This document shows, in pieces, positions 33,342-43,775 of a stretch of DNA of 64,000 nucleotides. Each line of letters opens with the position of its first letter. The first letter of the stretch is position 1. The position numbers were made by a program, and so were the translations under genes. The DNA comes from Sphingomonas dokdonensis (GTDB lineage: Bacteria > Pseudomonadota > Alphaproteobacteria > Sphingomonadales > Sphingomonadaceae), in contig NZ_NBBI01000003.1 of the NCBI RefSeq assembly GCF_002197685.1, positions 1-64,000 on the forward strand, given 5' to 3'. The notes under the pieces are model-generated. The model was given only the letters and a program-made list of their open reading frames with translations. It did not search any database and was not told the origin of the DNA.

Positions 33342-34070
33342 TTAGCGGCGGCCGTATCGTAGCCGCAGCCAGGCGCCGAACGCCCACCACGACAGCGCCC
33401 AGAGCGCGCCCGCGCTCCACCCTGCCAGCACGTCACTGGGCCAATGCACGCCAAGGTACACGCGGCTCGCGCCGATCAGCAGCACCAGCGCGATCGTCGC
33501 GCCGAACAGGTACGCGCGCGCCGCGCGGCTCGGCACGATCTGCATCACCGTCAGCGCGATGGTGAGATAGACGATGGCGCTGTTGCCGGCATGGCCGCTG
33601 GGGAAACTGGCCGAACTCACCTCGACCAGATGATCCACCAGCGCCGGCCGATCGCGCCCGACCAGGATCTTGCCGACGTGGATCAGCGCCGATCCGGTGA
33701 CGGTGCCGCCGAATACCAGCGCCGCGGTGAGAAGATGCCGGCTCGCCAGCAGAAAGCCGACCGCCAGGATGGTAACAAGCGTCAGCACCGTGCCGCCGCC
33801 CAGCGCAGTGAAATCGATCATCGCCGTCTGCACGGCGGGCGGGCCGATCGGCCGCGACAGATCGCCCGCGGTGCGCAGCGCCAGCATGATCGTCTGGTCG
33901 AAATGGAATTGCGCGCCCCGCGCGATCGTCCCGCCCAGCAGCGCCAGGATCAGCACCGCCCCGGCGAGCGCCGCCAGCGCGATAAAGGCGTAAGGCGGGT
34001 GGCGGACGCCCTCGGGCGCACTCTGATCGGGGGTGGGCTGCTGGGCGGCAAGGGGAGTTTCAGGCAACAT
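33342..34070 (-). CDS. PAP2 family phosphatase
   Basis: A 242-residue membrane protein with about six transmembrane helices and the three acid-phosphatase motifs of the PAP2 family: KILVGRDRP, SFPSGHAG and SRVYLGVHWPSD. The catalytic His residues are in the second and third motifs. Substrates in the family are phosphatidic acid, undecaprenyl pyrophosphate or phosphatidylglycerophosphate. The start is uncertain: ATG 34070 begins MLPETPLAAQQPTPD, while the frame opens back to 34175 into the antitoxin promoter. Alone between the DUF6456 gene and the divergent toxin-antitoxin pair. Confidence 0.88.
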   Translation of the reverse strand: MLPETPLAAQQPTPDQSAPEGVRHPPYAFIALAALAGAVLILALLGGTIARGAQFHFDQTIMLALRTAGDLSRPIGPPAVQTAMIDFTALGGGTVLTLVTILAVGFLLASRHLLTAALVFGGTVTGSALIHVGKILVGRDRPALVDHLVEVSSASFPSGHAGNSAIVYLTIALTVMQIVPSRAARAYLFGATIALVLLIGASRVYLGVHWPSDVLAGWSAGALWALSWWAFGAWLRLRYGRR

Positions 34071-34158
34071 CTCCGGGTCTGTAGCAGCGACGCTGCGCAC
34101 CCGTCGCCCCCCGGTCCGGTCAAAGGCGGAATATGCCGCATGGATGGTTGGAGCCCGC

Positions 34159-34186
34159 TTGAACTTTGTACGCAACCACGTACATC
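34159..34186 (+). promoter_or_regulatory. yefM-yoeB promoter and TGTAC operator
   Basis: TTGAAC (34159-34164), a 16-base spacer and TACATC (34181-34186) form a promoter just before the antitoxin ATG at 34193. An inverted repeat TGTAC - GCAACCAC - GTACA (34167-34184) covers the spacer and -10 box. E. coli YefM represses through TGTACA palindromes, so autoregulation by the antitoxin is well supported. The transcript leader would be extremely short. Confidence 0.65.
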
Positions 34187-34192
34187 TGAGGC

Positions 34193-34447
34193 ATGCAATC
34201 GATCAGCATTTCCGAAGCGCGCGCCAACATGAAGGCGCTGGTGGACCGTGTCGTCGCCGACAAGGCCCCGGTCGCGATCACGCGTCAAAAGGGCGAAGGC
34301 GCGGTGCTGATCTCCGAAAGCGAATGGGCGTCGATCGAGGAAACGCTTTATCTGCTGCAATCGCCGGCGAACGCACGCGAATTGCTGGCGAGTATCGCCG
34401 AGCTCGACGCGGGCAAGGGCAGCGAGCGCGACCTGATCGAGCCGTGA
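34193..34447 (+). CDS. yefM: YefM/Phd-type antitoxin
   Basis: An 84-residue antitoxin of the Phd/YefM family, starting MQSISISEARANMKALVDRV. The N-terminal half forms the dimer that binds the operator; VAITRQKGEGAVLISESEW is the family's strand region. The C-terminal half (from ~55) is the flexible, toxin-binding part. It should bind and neutralise YoeB and repress its own promoter. Its stop overlaps the toxin start (GTGA), ensuring antitoxin is made first. Confidence 0.92.
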   Translation: MQSISISEARANMKALVDRVVADKAPVAITRQKGEGAVLISESEWASIEETLYLLQSPANARELLASIAELDAGKGSERDLIEP

Positions 34448-34710
34448 GGCTGATGTTCTCCGACCGGGCCTGGCAGCAGTATCTGCACTGGCAAGGCGAC
34501 GACCGCCGCGGGCTGGAGCGCGTCAACGCGCTGATCAAGGAATGCCAGCGCGATCCGTTTCGCGGCACGGGCAAGCCCGAACCGCTCGGCGGCAACCTGA
34601 CGGGCTGGTGGTCCCGCCGCATCAACCGCGAACACCGCCTCGTGTACCGCGTGACCGGCCGCGGCGACGCGCAGACGCTGGAGATCGCGCAGTGCCGCTA
34701 TCATTATTGA
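34444..34710 (+). CDS. yoeB: YoeB-type mRNA interferase toxin
   Basis: An 88-residue toxin of the RelE superfamily, YoeB group, which cleaves mRNA in the ribosome A site. Catalytic Glu46 (KPEPLGG), Arg65 (NREHRLVYRV) and the terminal CRYHY with the catalytic His are present, so the toxin looks active. GTG 34444 gives the length usual for the family; ATG 34453 is an alternative. The first codon lies within the antitoxin stop, so expression is translationally coupled. Confidence 0.92.
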   Translation: MRLMFSDRAWQQYLHWQGDDRRGLERVNALIKECQRDPFRGTGKPEPLGGNLTGWWSRRINREHRLVYRVTGRGDAQTLEIAQCRYHY

Positions 34711-34777
34711 CGCCGACGCCGGATCGCTGCTGAAGGCGCGACCCGGCGCTTTCGACGTCCAAACGGACCGTGGCGTG

Positions 34778-35524
34778 TCACTCGATATAGATGCCCACGA
34801 CCTTCCAGCCGCCATCCTCGCGGTTCAGCGACACCGTTTCGGTCGCACCGCGCTTGTTCGCGAAGTCGGTGCGGAATTGCACCGTGCGGTAGCCGTTGGG
34901 CGGCGCGGGCGTGTCGACGTCGCTGATCAGCGTTCGTGAGACCACGCGGCCGAGCGGCACGCGCGCCTGCTGCGATGCCGCCTGCCAATTGGCGACCGTA
35001 TTTGCGGCGCGGAAGGATGCCGCCGTCCCCTCCCAGCTTCGCTGCCAGTCGGACGCGTCGACCAGCGCCAGCCAATCGCGCGCTGCCTTGCTGACCACGC
35101 TTTCGGCGGGCGCGGGTGAAGCGGCGGTGGTTGGCTCGGCAGGCACCTGATTGGGCGTCGAGACAGCGAGCAATGCGGCGATGAGCGAGAACATGGCGAT
35201 ACCTCCTATCGCCCAGCCGGTGAAACGCGACGATCGCGGCGCTGGCGGGGCATGGCCGCTGTCGTCGGGGCCGGCCGGCACGCTGGCATCCCGCAACGGC
35301 CTGTCCCCAAGCATTTCGGGGGCCGCGCCCTCCGCATCGTGCAGCAGCCGCGCGGCCTCCTTGCTGCTCGACACCGACAATTTGCGCCGCGCGTCACGCA
35401 GCCGCTCGTTGATCGTGTGGACCGACAGGTCGAAGTGGCGCGCCATCGACTTGGCGTCATGGCCGACGAGAAGCAGGCGCAGCGTCTCCTTCTCCTTTTC
35501 CGTCAACGCCTCCACGCCCGACAC
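34778..35524 (-). CDS. LuxR-type HTH, membrane-anchored, DUF4019 protein
   Basis: A 248-residue one-component protein. Residues ~6-65 are a LuxR/GerE DNA-binding domain (LTEKEKETLRLLLVGHDAKS then MARHFDLSVHTINERLRDAR). A single transmembrane helix lies at ~102-122, and a periplasmic DUF4019 domain (~138-248) contains ALVDASDWQRSWEGTAASF and ends GGWKVVGIYIE. The layout implies a tethered regulator sensing something in the periplasm. There is no receiver domain. The ligand and target genes are unknown. Confidence 0.88.
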   Translation of the reverse strand: MSGVEALTEKEKETLRLLLVGHDAKSMARHFDLSVHTINERLRDARRKLSVSSSKEAARLLHDAEGAAPEMLGDRPLRDASVPAGPDDSGHAPPAPRSSRFTGWAIGGIAMFSLIAALLAVSTPNQVPAEPTTAASPAPAESVVSKAARDWLALVDASDWQRSWEGTAASFRAANTVANWQAASQQARVPLGRVVSRTLISDVDTPAPPNGYRTVQFRTDFANKRGATETVSLNREDGGWKVVGIYIE

Positions 35525-35593
35525 GATAACTCCCCGTCTGAATCGCCCGTCAGACTAGCGTTCGGCGTGCCCGACGTGACCCCCAAAATGGTT

Positions 35594-35621
35594 GTACCCG
35601 CGGCCGACAAGCCGCGGGTAC
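35594..35621 (-). terminator. hairpin downstream of thiC
   Basis: GTACCCGCGGC and GCCGCGGGTAC form a perfect 11-bp stem with a 6-base loop, about 30 bases beyond the thiC stop codon. On the minus strand it is followed by AACCATTTTGG, a weak T-rich tail. Probably the thiC terminator. Confidence 0.6.
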
Positions 35622-35649
35622 AGGAGAGCTTCAGCGGTGAGACGCCGAC

Positions 35650-37683
<2,034 letters not shown>

Positions 37684-37722
37684 CTACGCCGTTCGCGGCG
37701 CGCGGTAAACCCGCGCCGCGCG

Positions 37723-38679
37723 TCAGCTGGCGGCGCTGGTCTTCAGGTCGCCGTTCAGCCCGGCCGGGAAGAAGCCGCCGGCGGACACCGACGCCTTGTT
37801 CACGTAGAGCACGTTCAGCGCCGTGGTGGTCGCGCGGCTGAAGGTGACGCCGTTGGCGTCGGCGGGCGAGATGTTCGCCGCGCCGTTCACCACGACGCCC
37901 TGGTCCTGATCGCTCGCGCCATCCAGCGCGTCACGCGCGTCGCTGAAGCGGGTGGCGCGGGCGCGCAGGTCGGCATCGGCATAGATCGCGGTGCGGATCA
38001 GCCCGGCGTGATAGCTTTGCGCGCCGAGCAGGCCGAAGAAGCCGGTGCGTGTCGTGCCGATGTTGATGAACGGCTGCAGCCCCTTGTACGCGGTGACGAT
38101 CACGTCCTGCAGGAAAAACGCGCCGAGCAGGAAATTGCCCTGGTTGGCATAGGGGTTGAACGTCTCGCCCAGCGCGGTGGAGAAGGGGGTCGCCGAGATG
38201 TCGATGGCAGGCTGCGCCACCGCTTCCACCGTGACGATGCCGCGCAGATAGGCGATGCGCCGCTGCGCCTCCGCCGCAATCTCGCGCGAACAGGCGGCCA
38301 GAAAGGCGTCGCTGAACGATACGGCCGCGCCGCCGGTCACCGCGCCCGCCGCGCCCGTGCCGGTCAGCAGATCGGCCGGCACGCCCGCGCCCGTGAGCGC
38401 GTAGCTGAAATATTGCGCCTGCAGATATTCCATCTGCAACGCGAAGTTCACCGTGCCGCGATCGGCATTGCTGGTGGAGGTGGAGGTCGGCGTCGGCGTG
38501 GGGGTCGGCGTCGGGGTAGGATCGGGATCATTATCGTCGTTGCCACCGCAGGCGGACAGCAGCGCGAGGCCGCCGGCCGCGATCGAGGCGCCGCCGGCAA
38601 GCTGAAGGAAACGGCGGCGCTCGGCGTGCCGCGCGTCGGCGGCATCGTGCGTCGGGGTGATGGTGTCGTGCTCGGTCAT
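37723..38679 (-). CDS. exported ferritin-like protein 1 (Tat/lipoprotein)
   Basis: A 318-residue protein with a twin-arginine type signal (RRRFLQLAGGASIAAGG) ending in a lipobox-like LLSACGG, then a linker of repeated Thr-Pro (PTPTPTPTPTPT). The rest is helical and matches the ferritin-like domain family PF13668: VNFALQMEYLQAQYFSYALT, FFLQDVIVTAYKGL, and GLLGAQSYHAGLIRTAIYAD. Possible iron ligands are the Glu and His in these helices. Function in this family is unknown; it is induced by stress in some bacteria. It follows a paralog on the same strand at a 45-base gap. Confidence 0.8.
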   Translation of the reverse strand: MTEHDTITPTHDAADARHAERRRFLQLAGGASIAAGGLALLSACGGNDDNDPDPTPTPTPTPTPTSTSTSNADRGTVNFALQMEYLQAQYFSYALTGAGVPADLLTGTGAAGAVTGGAAVSFSDAFLAACSREIAAEAQRRIAYLRGIVTVEAVAQPAIDISATPFSTALGETFNPYANQGNFLLGAFFLQDVIVTAYKGLQPFINIGTTRTGFFGLLGAQSYHAGLIRTAIYADADLRARATRFSDARDALDGASDQDQGVVVNGAANISPADANGVTFSRATTTALNVLYVNKASVSAGGFFPAGLNGDLKTSAAS

Positions 38680-38724
38680 GGGAACGTCCTGAAAACGGAT
38701 AAAGCGGGCGAGGGGGGCAGCGCC

Positions 38725-39693
38725 TCAGCTCGTCGCGGTCGACTTGATCGTGCCGTTCAGCCCGGCGGTGAAGAACCCGCCGCTCGTTGCCGTGCCGCCG
38801 TTCAGATACAGGATGTTGAGCACCTGCTGCGGCGTGCGGCTGATCGCGGTGCCGCTGGCGGTGAGCGGCGCGACGTTCGCGACCGCGGCGCCGGCCGCAT
38901 TGGTGCCCGGCCGCACACCCTGGTCGAGATCCGCGGCCGCGCCGTCCAGCGTGTCGCGCGCATTGGAGATCGCCTCGCTCGCCTCGATCAGCGACGGCGT
39001 GGCGAGACCGCGACGATACAGCAGGCCGCGCAACGCGGCGGCATGATGCGCCTCGGTCGACATCAGGCCGGCGACCGGCTCCAGGAAGGAACGCGTGGTG
39101 ACGAGACCGAGGATGCCCTGATAGGCGGTGACGGTCACGTCCTTCAGCATGAAGGCGGCGAGGAGGAAATTGTCCTCGCTCGCATACGGATCGAAGGCCT
39201 GACCCGCGCCGACCAGCCCGGCGAGGCGCGCCAGGCTGCTGAACGCGCCGCCGGCCGCTGCGCTGAGATCGATCGCCGGCTGTGCGACCGCAAAGTTGCT
39301 GGTGAGCGACGCGCGCAGGAACTTGACGTGCGCCAGCCCGTCGGCCGCCATCTCCTTGGCGATCGAGGCGAAAATCGCATCGGCAAAGGTGACGGCGCGT
39401 GCGCCCGATGCCGCGCCCGCCGTGCCGCTGCCCGAAATATCCGCCGCGGCCAGCGCGGTGCCGCCCGTCGCCACGGCGAAGAAGTTCGCCTGGAGATATT
39501 CGATGTTCAGGATGAAGTTCAGCGCGTCCACCTCGGTCGCGGCGCTTTGCGCGGCGGCGGGCTGCGCCGTCAGCGCCAGCGCCCCTGCCCCGACCGCTGC
39601 GGCGCCCAGCGCATTGGCGAAGAAGGCGCGGCGGTCGGCACGCGCGGGGCCGCGCGCCTCCGGCGTCTCGATCAACGTTTCCGTCTGCGACAT
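38725..39693 (-). CDS. exported ferritin-like protein 2 (Tat signal)
   Basis: A 322-residue paralog of the next gene downstream, with Tat-type signal DRRAFFANALGAAAVGAGAL and a likely cleavage after AQPAAAQS. Matching blocks are ALNFILNIEYLQANFFAVAT, AAFMLKDVTVTAYQGILGLV and GLMSTEAHHAAALRGLLYRR. It lacks the Thr-Pro linker and lipobox of its neighbour, so one protein is probably soluble and the other tethered. ATG 39693 follows AAGGAAG. Role unknown; possibly oxidative or desiccation stress. Confidence 0.8.
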   Translation of the reverse strand: MSQTETLIETPEARGPARADRRAFFANALGAAAVGAGALALTAQPAAAQSAATEVDALNFILNIEYLQANFFAVATGGTALAAADISGSGTAGAASGARAVTFADAIFASIAKEMAADGLAHVKFLRASLTSNFAVAQPAIDLSAAAGGAFSSLARLAGLVGAGQAFDPYASEDNFLLAAFMLKDVTVTAYQGILGLVTTRSFLEPVAGLMSTEAHHAAALRGLLYRRGLATPSLIEASEAISNARDTLDGAAADLDQGVRPGTNAAGAAVANVAPLTASGTAISRTPQQVLNILYLNGGTATSGGFFTAGLNGTIKSTATS

Positions 39694-39857
39694 CGCGGCT
39701 TCCTTCTTTCTTTCACACGCACGAAGGCGGATTGGCCTTGCCGCCCGTGCCTAACTCGGTTCGCTGTCGGGTTCCTGAACGGATCGACAGAAACGCGCTA
39801 GCGCGAAACGCCGGCAAGGGGAATGTGGTGGTTGCCGGTCATGCGCCGCGCGTGCGC

Positions 39858-40541
39858 TCAGGCATCGGCCCAGCGGCGCAGCAGATTGTGGTACACGCCG
39901 GTCAGCCGGATCACCGCCGGATCGTCCTGCCCCCGGTCCGCCGCCACCGACTGGATGCTGCGATCCAGCTCGAACAGGATGCGCCGGTCGGCGTCGCTGC
40001 GCACCATGGATTGCAGCCAGAAGAACGATGCGACGCGGCACCCGCGCGTGACGGGCGTGACGCGGTGGAGGCTGGACGAGGGATAGACCACCGCATGGCC
40101 GGCGGGCAGCTTCACCTGCTGCTGCCCGAACAGATCCTCGATCACCAGCTCGCCGCCGTCGTAGCTCGCCGGATCGGCGAGGAAGAGCGTGCACGACAGG
40201 TCGGATCGGATGCGGAAATCGCTGCCGCGCTGAATGCGGATGGCATTGTCGACATGCGTGCCGAACGCCTGCCCCGCGCCGTAACGGTTGAACAAGGGCG
40301 GAAAGACCTTGAGCGGCAGCGCGGCGGCGAAGAACAACGCCGACCGGCCGAGCGCATCGAGCACGATCCGCCCCGCGTCGCGCGCGGCGGCGCCGTCCTC
40401 GGGCAGTTGCTCGTTGCGCTTGGCCAGCGCGGACTGCTGGCCGGAGGTGACGTTGCCGTCGACCCACTCGGCCGCATCGATGATGCCGCGTAGCCGGGCA
40501 AGCTCGGCCGCGTCGAGCACATCGGGAATGGCGATCAGCAT
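39858..40541 (-). CDS. PKHD-type Fe(II)/2-oxoglutarate hydroxylase (PiuC/YbiX family)
   Basis: A 227-residue dioxygenase of the PKHD-type hydroxylase family (PiuC/YbiX). The metal triad is His96-x-Asp98 (FGTHVDNA) and His159 ([10 protein letters not shown]), and the 2-oxoglutarate-binding Arg is Arg169 or nearby in GCRVASFFW. In other bacteria it sits beside TonB-dependent iron receptors and is iron-regulated; no receptor is adjacent here. It follows the ribbon-helix-helix gene on the same strand at a gap of about 55 bases. Confidence 0.9.
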   Translation of the reverse strand: MLIAIPDVLDAAELARLRGIIDAAEWVDGNVTSGQQSALAKRNEQLPEDGAAARDAGRIVLDALGRSALFFAAALPLKVFPPLFNRYGAGQAFGTHVDNAIRIQRGSDFRIRSDLSCTLFLADPASYDGGELVIEDLFGQQQVKLPAGHAVVYPSSSLHRVTPVTRGCRVASFFWLQSMVRSDADRRILFELDRSIQSVAADRGQDDPAVIRLTGVYHNLLRRWADA

Positions 40542-40595
40542 GCGCGATTGTCCGGGAAAGGCATGACCTGCGATGGAACGCAGGCCGCTATCCTG

Positions 40596-40880
40596 TCAAC
40601 CTTGTTGCGAGTGACTATCAACTTTGCGTCGTTGGCTGATGTCGAGCAACCAGGTGCGCAGCGCGCTGGCGAGATTGGGCGGTTCGGCGGCCAGGATGCG
40701 CACGGCATCGATCTCTGCGACCAGCGCGGACAGAGGCAGGCCGTGCGCAACCGCGGCCTGCTCCAGCGCCGTCCAGAACAGCGGCTCCAGGCTGATCGAG
40801 GTGGGATGCCCGGCGATGGTGATCGAGCGTTTCACCGGCCCGGCAAAGCCGCCGGGCGGCGGGGCGATGCGCGCGGTCAT
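40596..40880 (-). CDS. ribbon-helix-helix domain protein
   Basis: A 94-residue protein with VKRSITIAGHPTSISLEPLF then WTALEQAAVAHGLPLSALVA, matching the ribbon-helix-helix domain of PF13467: the beta-strand (SITIAGHPTSISL) and two helices. Likely a dimeric DNA-binding protein or a nucleic-acid-linked accessory factor. A short, basic C-terminus follows. It sits between two small acidic proteins upstream and a PKHD-type hydroxylase downstream, all on the minus strand. Confidence 0.82.
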   Translation of the reverse strand: MTARIAPPPGGFAGPVKRSITIAGHPTSISLEPLFWTALEQAAVAHGLPLSALVAEIDAVRILAAEPPNLASALRTWLLDISQRRKVDSHSQQG

Positions 40881-40979
40881 GTCGCCGATCGATCGAGGTG
40901 CCGCCGCTTCATGTGCCGTGTTGTGGCAAGCGCGGCTGAGCGGCGCAAGCCGGTGCCGCGCCGCCCACGCCGTGCCGGC

Positions 40980-41252
40980 CTATTCGAGGTCGGATTCGCT
41001 CACCACGATCGGGTTCGCATCCGAATTGCGGCTGAGCGCGGACAGCGCCGCCTCCGTCACCTGATCGATGAAGCGATTGAACATGTCCACGCCGTCGCCA
41101 TCGGGCCGGTCGCCGCTCAGCGCCTCCAGCAGGTCATATTGCACGGCGAACTCGTAATCGTCGCCGTCGACCTCGCCGGTAAACTCGACCAGCTCGGCAT
41201 CGAGATTGTCGAGCACGGAACTGGGGTCGATCTCCAACTGGCTGTTCGCCAT
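40980..41252 (-). CDS. small acidic protein, possibly DUF1488-like
   Basis: A 90-residue, very acidic protein starting MANSQLEIDPSSVLDNLDAE. The central GDDYEFAVQYDLLEALSG and VDMFNRFIDQVTEAAL loosely recall DUF1488 proteins, but I am not sure of the family. There is no signal or membrane segment. ATG 41252 has AAGGA seven bases upstream. It lies 36 bases after the 89-residue gene on the same strand and is probably co-transcribed with it. Function unknown. Confidence 0.65.
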   Translation of the reverse strand: MANSQLEIDPSSVLDNLDAELVEFTGEVDGDDYEFAVQYDLLEALSGDRPDGDGVDMFNRFIDQVTEAALSALSRNSDANPIVVSESDLE

Positions 41253-41288
41253 CACTGTTTCCTTCTTTCTTGGTGCATCGCCGGCCGC

Positions 41289-41558
41289 TCAGGCCGGCAT
41301 GTGTCGCGCGAGATCGCCGATAGCGGAGCCGACGAACCTGTCGAGGGGCAGCGCGCCGCCCAGATGGACGGGTCGCTCCAGCGTCAGCACCGCATCCTTT
41401 TGCATGGCGCCGTCCAGCTGCTGCCAGGCGCGGACCGCCGCCTCCAGATTGGTGACTTCGGGCACGGCCTCGCCGGCGCGCGTGACGTCTTCGAGCGACG
41501 CGCTCATTTTCCAGTCGATCGACGTGCCGTCCGTATCACCCCAGGTCGCTTCGGCCAT
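41289..41558 (-). CDS. small hypothetical protein (89 aa)
   Basis: An 89-residue protein starting MAEATWGDTDGTSIDWKMSA and ending FVGSAIGDLARHMPA. No motif or named family is recognised. ATG 41558 has GAGAGG at six bases, supporting translation. The long antisense frame that continues to 43541 over cstA is a shadow. It is the first gene of a minus-strand group with the 90-residue acidic protein, and is divergent from cstA. Confidence 0.65.
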   Translation of the reverse strand: MAEATWGDTDGTSIDWKMSASLEDVTRAGEAVPEVTNLEAAVRAWQQLDGAMQKDAVLTLERPVHLGGALPLDRFVGSAIGDLARHMPA

Positions 41559-41723
41559 GTTGCACCTCTCGATTTCTGTGTGCCCCAATCGCCGGAACCC
41601 GTATCGAGGTTCCCAAGGCTCGCGATCGCCGCGCAGAAGCACGCCGCCCGCGCGATGCTGGTCCCCGCGCGAACCTTGGCTTAGGGGCGATAGGATGACG
41701 ACGCAGCGCAAGGGGGTTTGGTG

Positions 41724-43775
41724 ATGACGCGGCATCTTCCGTGGATTGCGCTGGCCTTGGTCGGCGCCGCCAGCTTCGGCGTCGTCGCCACGGTGCGCGG
41801 GGAGCCGGTCAACGCACTGTGGATCGTCGCGGCGGCCGTTTCGGTCTATCTCGTCGCGTACCGCTATTATGCGCTGTTCATCGCGCGTGCGGTGATGGGC
41901 ATCGATCCCGCGCGGCCCACCCCGGCGGTGCGCCGCGCCGACGGGCTCGATTACGTCGCCACCGACCGCCGCGTCCTGTTCGGCCACCATTTCGCCGCCA
42001 TCGCCGGCGCCGGCCCGCTGGTCGGCCCCGTGCTCGCCGCACAGATGGGCTATCTGCCCGGCACCTTGTGGATCCTCGCCGGCGTGGTGCTGGCGGGTGC
42101 GATACAGGATTTCATGATCCTGTTCATCTCCATGCGCCGCGACGGCAAGTCGCTGGGCGAGCTCGTCCGCATGGAAATGGGCGCGATCCCCGGCACCATC
42201 GCATTGGTCGGCGCCTTTGCGATCATGGTCATCATCCTCGCCGTGCTGGCGCTGATCGTGGTGCGCGCATTGGCGGAAAGCCCCTGGGGGCTGTTCACCG
42301 TCATCGCCACCGTGCCGCTCGCCATGCTGATGGGTGCCTATACCCGCTGGATCCGCCCCGGCGCGATCGGCGAGGTGTCGATCATCGGCTTCATCGGGCT
42401 GATCGCGGCGATCGTCTTTGGCCAGTCGGTGGCGGAAAGCGCCTTCTGGGCGCCACTCTTCACGCTGACGCCCGTGCAATTGTGCTTCGGCCTGATCGCC
42501 TACGGCGCGATTGCCTCGCTGCTGCCCGTCTGGCTGCTGCTTGCGCCGCGCGACTATCTGTCCACGTTTCTGAAGATCGGCGCGATCGCCGCGCTGGCGA
42601 TCGGCATCGTCGTGCTCGCGCCGCCGCTGCGCATGCCGGCGCTGACGCAGTTTGCCTTCACCGGCACCGGCCCGGTCTGGGCGGGGCCGCTGTTCCCGTT
42701 CCTGTTCATCACCATCGCCTGCGGCGCCGTCTCCGGCTTCCACGCGCTGATTTCCAGCGGCACCACGCCCAAGCTGATCGCGAGCGAGGGCGACGCGCCG
42801 TTCATCGGTTACGGCGCGATGCTGATGGAAAGCGCGGTGGCGATCATGGCGCTGATCGCCGCGTCGATCCTCGATCCCGGCATCTATTTCGCGATGAACG
42901 CCCCCGCCGCGATCACCGGCGGAGATCCCGCTACCGCCGCCGCCGCGATCACCGCCATGGGCTTCCCCATCTCCGCCGACGCGCTCGCCACCACCGCGCG
43001 CGAGGTGGGCGAGACGACCATCGTCAGCCGCGCGGGCGGCGCGCCGACGCTGGCGGTGGCGATGGCGGAGATCTTCAGCAACGTGCTCGGCGGACCGGGG
43101 ATGAAGGCCTTCTGGTACCATTTCGCCATCCTGTTCGAGGCGCTGTTCATCCTCACAGCGGTGGATGCCGGCACGCGATCGGGCCGCTTCATGCTGCAGG
43201 ACCTGCTCGGCCTCGCCTCGCCGCGGTTCAAGGAAACGTCGAGCTTCCTGCCCGGCCTCGTCGCCACGCTGATCTGCGTCGCGGCCTGGGGATTCTTTCT
43301 CTACCAGGGCGTCACCGATCCGCTCGGCGGGGTGAACACGCTGTGGCCGCTGTTCGGCATCTCCAACCAGATGCTCGCCGCCGTCGCGCTGATGCTCGCG
43401 ACGGTGGTGCTGTTCCGCATGAAGCGCGACCGCTTCGCCTGGGTGACGATTGTGCCCGCCGCCTGGCTGGTGCTGTGCACCGGCACCGCGGGGCTGATGA
43501 AGCTGTTCCACCCCGATCCGAAGGTCGGCTTCCTCGCGCACGCCAACGTCTTCTCCGACGCGGTCGCGCGCGGCGAATTGCTGAAGCCGGCCAAGTCGAT
43601 GGCGGAAATGAGCCGCATCGTCTTCAACGACCGGATCGACGCCGCGCTCTGCGCGCTGTTCCTCGGCGTCGTCGCCGCGATCCTGGTCTATACCGTGCGC
43701 ACCTGCTTCGCCGCGCGGCGCATTTCCCGCCCGAGCGTAACCGAGATCCCGCCCGCGCTGGAGCTCGCCCGATGA
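41724..43775 (+). CDS. cstA: carbon starvation protein A (peptide/pyruvate transporter)
   Basis: A 683-residue inner-membrane protein with about sixteen to eighteen hydrophobic segments. Family landmarks are YRYYALFIARAVMGIDPARP, FGHHFAAIAGAGPLVGPVLA and AQMGYLPGTLWILAGVVLAG. CstA members take up peptides or pyruvate during carbon limitation. ATG 41724 follows AGGGGG at about seven bases; GTG and TTG in the two codons before it are not needed. Its stop overlaps the ybdD start (ATGA), the classic cstA-ybdD pair. Confidence 0.95.
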   Translation: MTRHLPWIALALVGAASFGVVATVRGEPVNALWIVAAAVSVYLVAYRYYALFIARAVMGIDPARPTPAVRRADGLDYVATDRRVLFGHHFAAIAGAGPLVGPVLAAQMGYLPGTLWILAGVVLAGAIQDFMILFISMRRDGKSLGELVRMEMGAIPGTIALVGAFAIMVIILAVLALIVVRALAESPWGLFTVIATVPLAMLMGAYTRWIRPGAIGEVSIIGFIGLIAAIVFGQSVAESAFWAPLFTLTPVQLCFGLIAYGAIASLLPVWLLLAPRDYLSTFLKIGAIAALAIGIVVLAPPLRMPALTQFAFTGTGPVWAGPLFPFLFITIACGAVSGFHALISSGTTPKLIASEGDAPFIGYGAMLMESAVAIMALIAASILDPGIYFAMNAPAAITGGDPATAAAAITAMGFPISADALATTAREVGETTIVSRAGGAPTLAVAMAEIFSNVLGGPGMKAFWYHFAILFEALFILTAVDAGTRSGRFMLQDLLGLASPRFKETSSFLPGLVATLICVAAWGFFLYQGVTDPLGGVNTLWPLFGISNQMLAAVALMLATVVLFRMKRDRFAWVTIVPAAWLVLCTGTAGLMKLFHPDPKVGFLAHANVFSDAVARGELLKPAKSMAEMSRIVFNDRIDAALCALFLGVVAAILVYTVRTCFAARRISRPSVTEIPPALELAR

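Noticed and set aside
39744..39766. A second EcfG promoter upstream of the ferritin-like genes
   Set aside because: GGAAC and AGTT are present on the minus strand, but the spacer is only 14 bases, while 16-17 are needed, and the -10 is not CGTT.
41289..43541. A 750-residue minus-strand frame over cstA
   Set aside because: Only its last 89 codons, from ATG 41558 with a good ribosome binding site, look real. The rest is the shadow of cstA.
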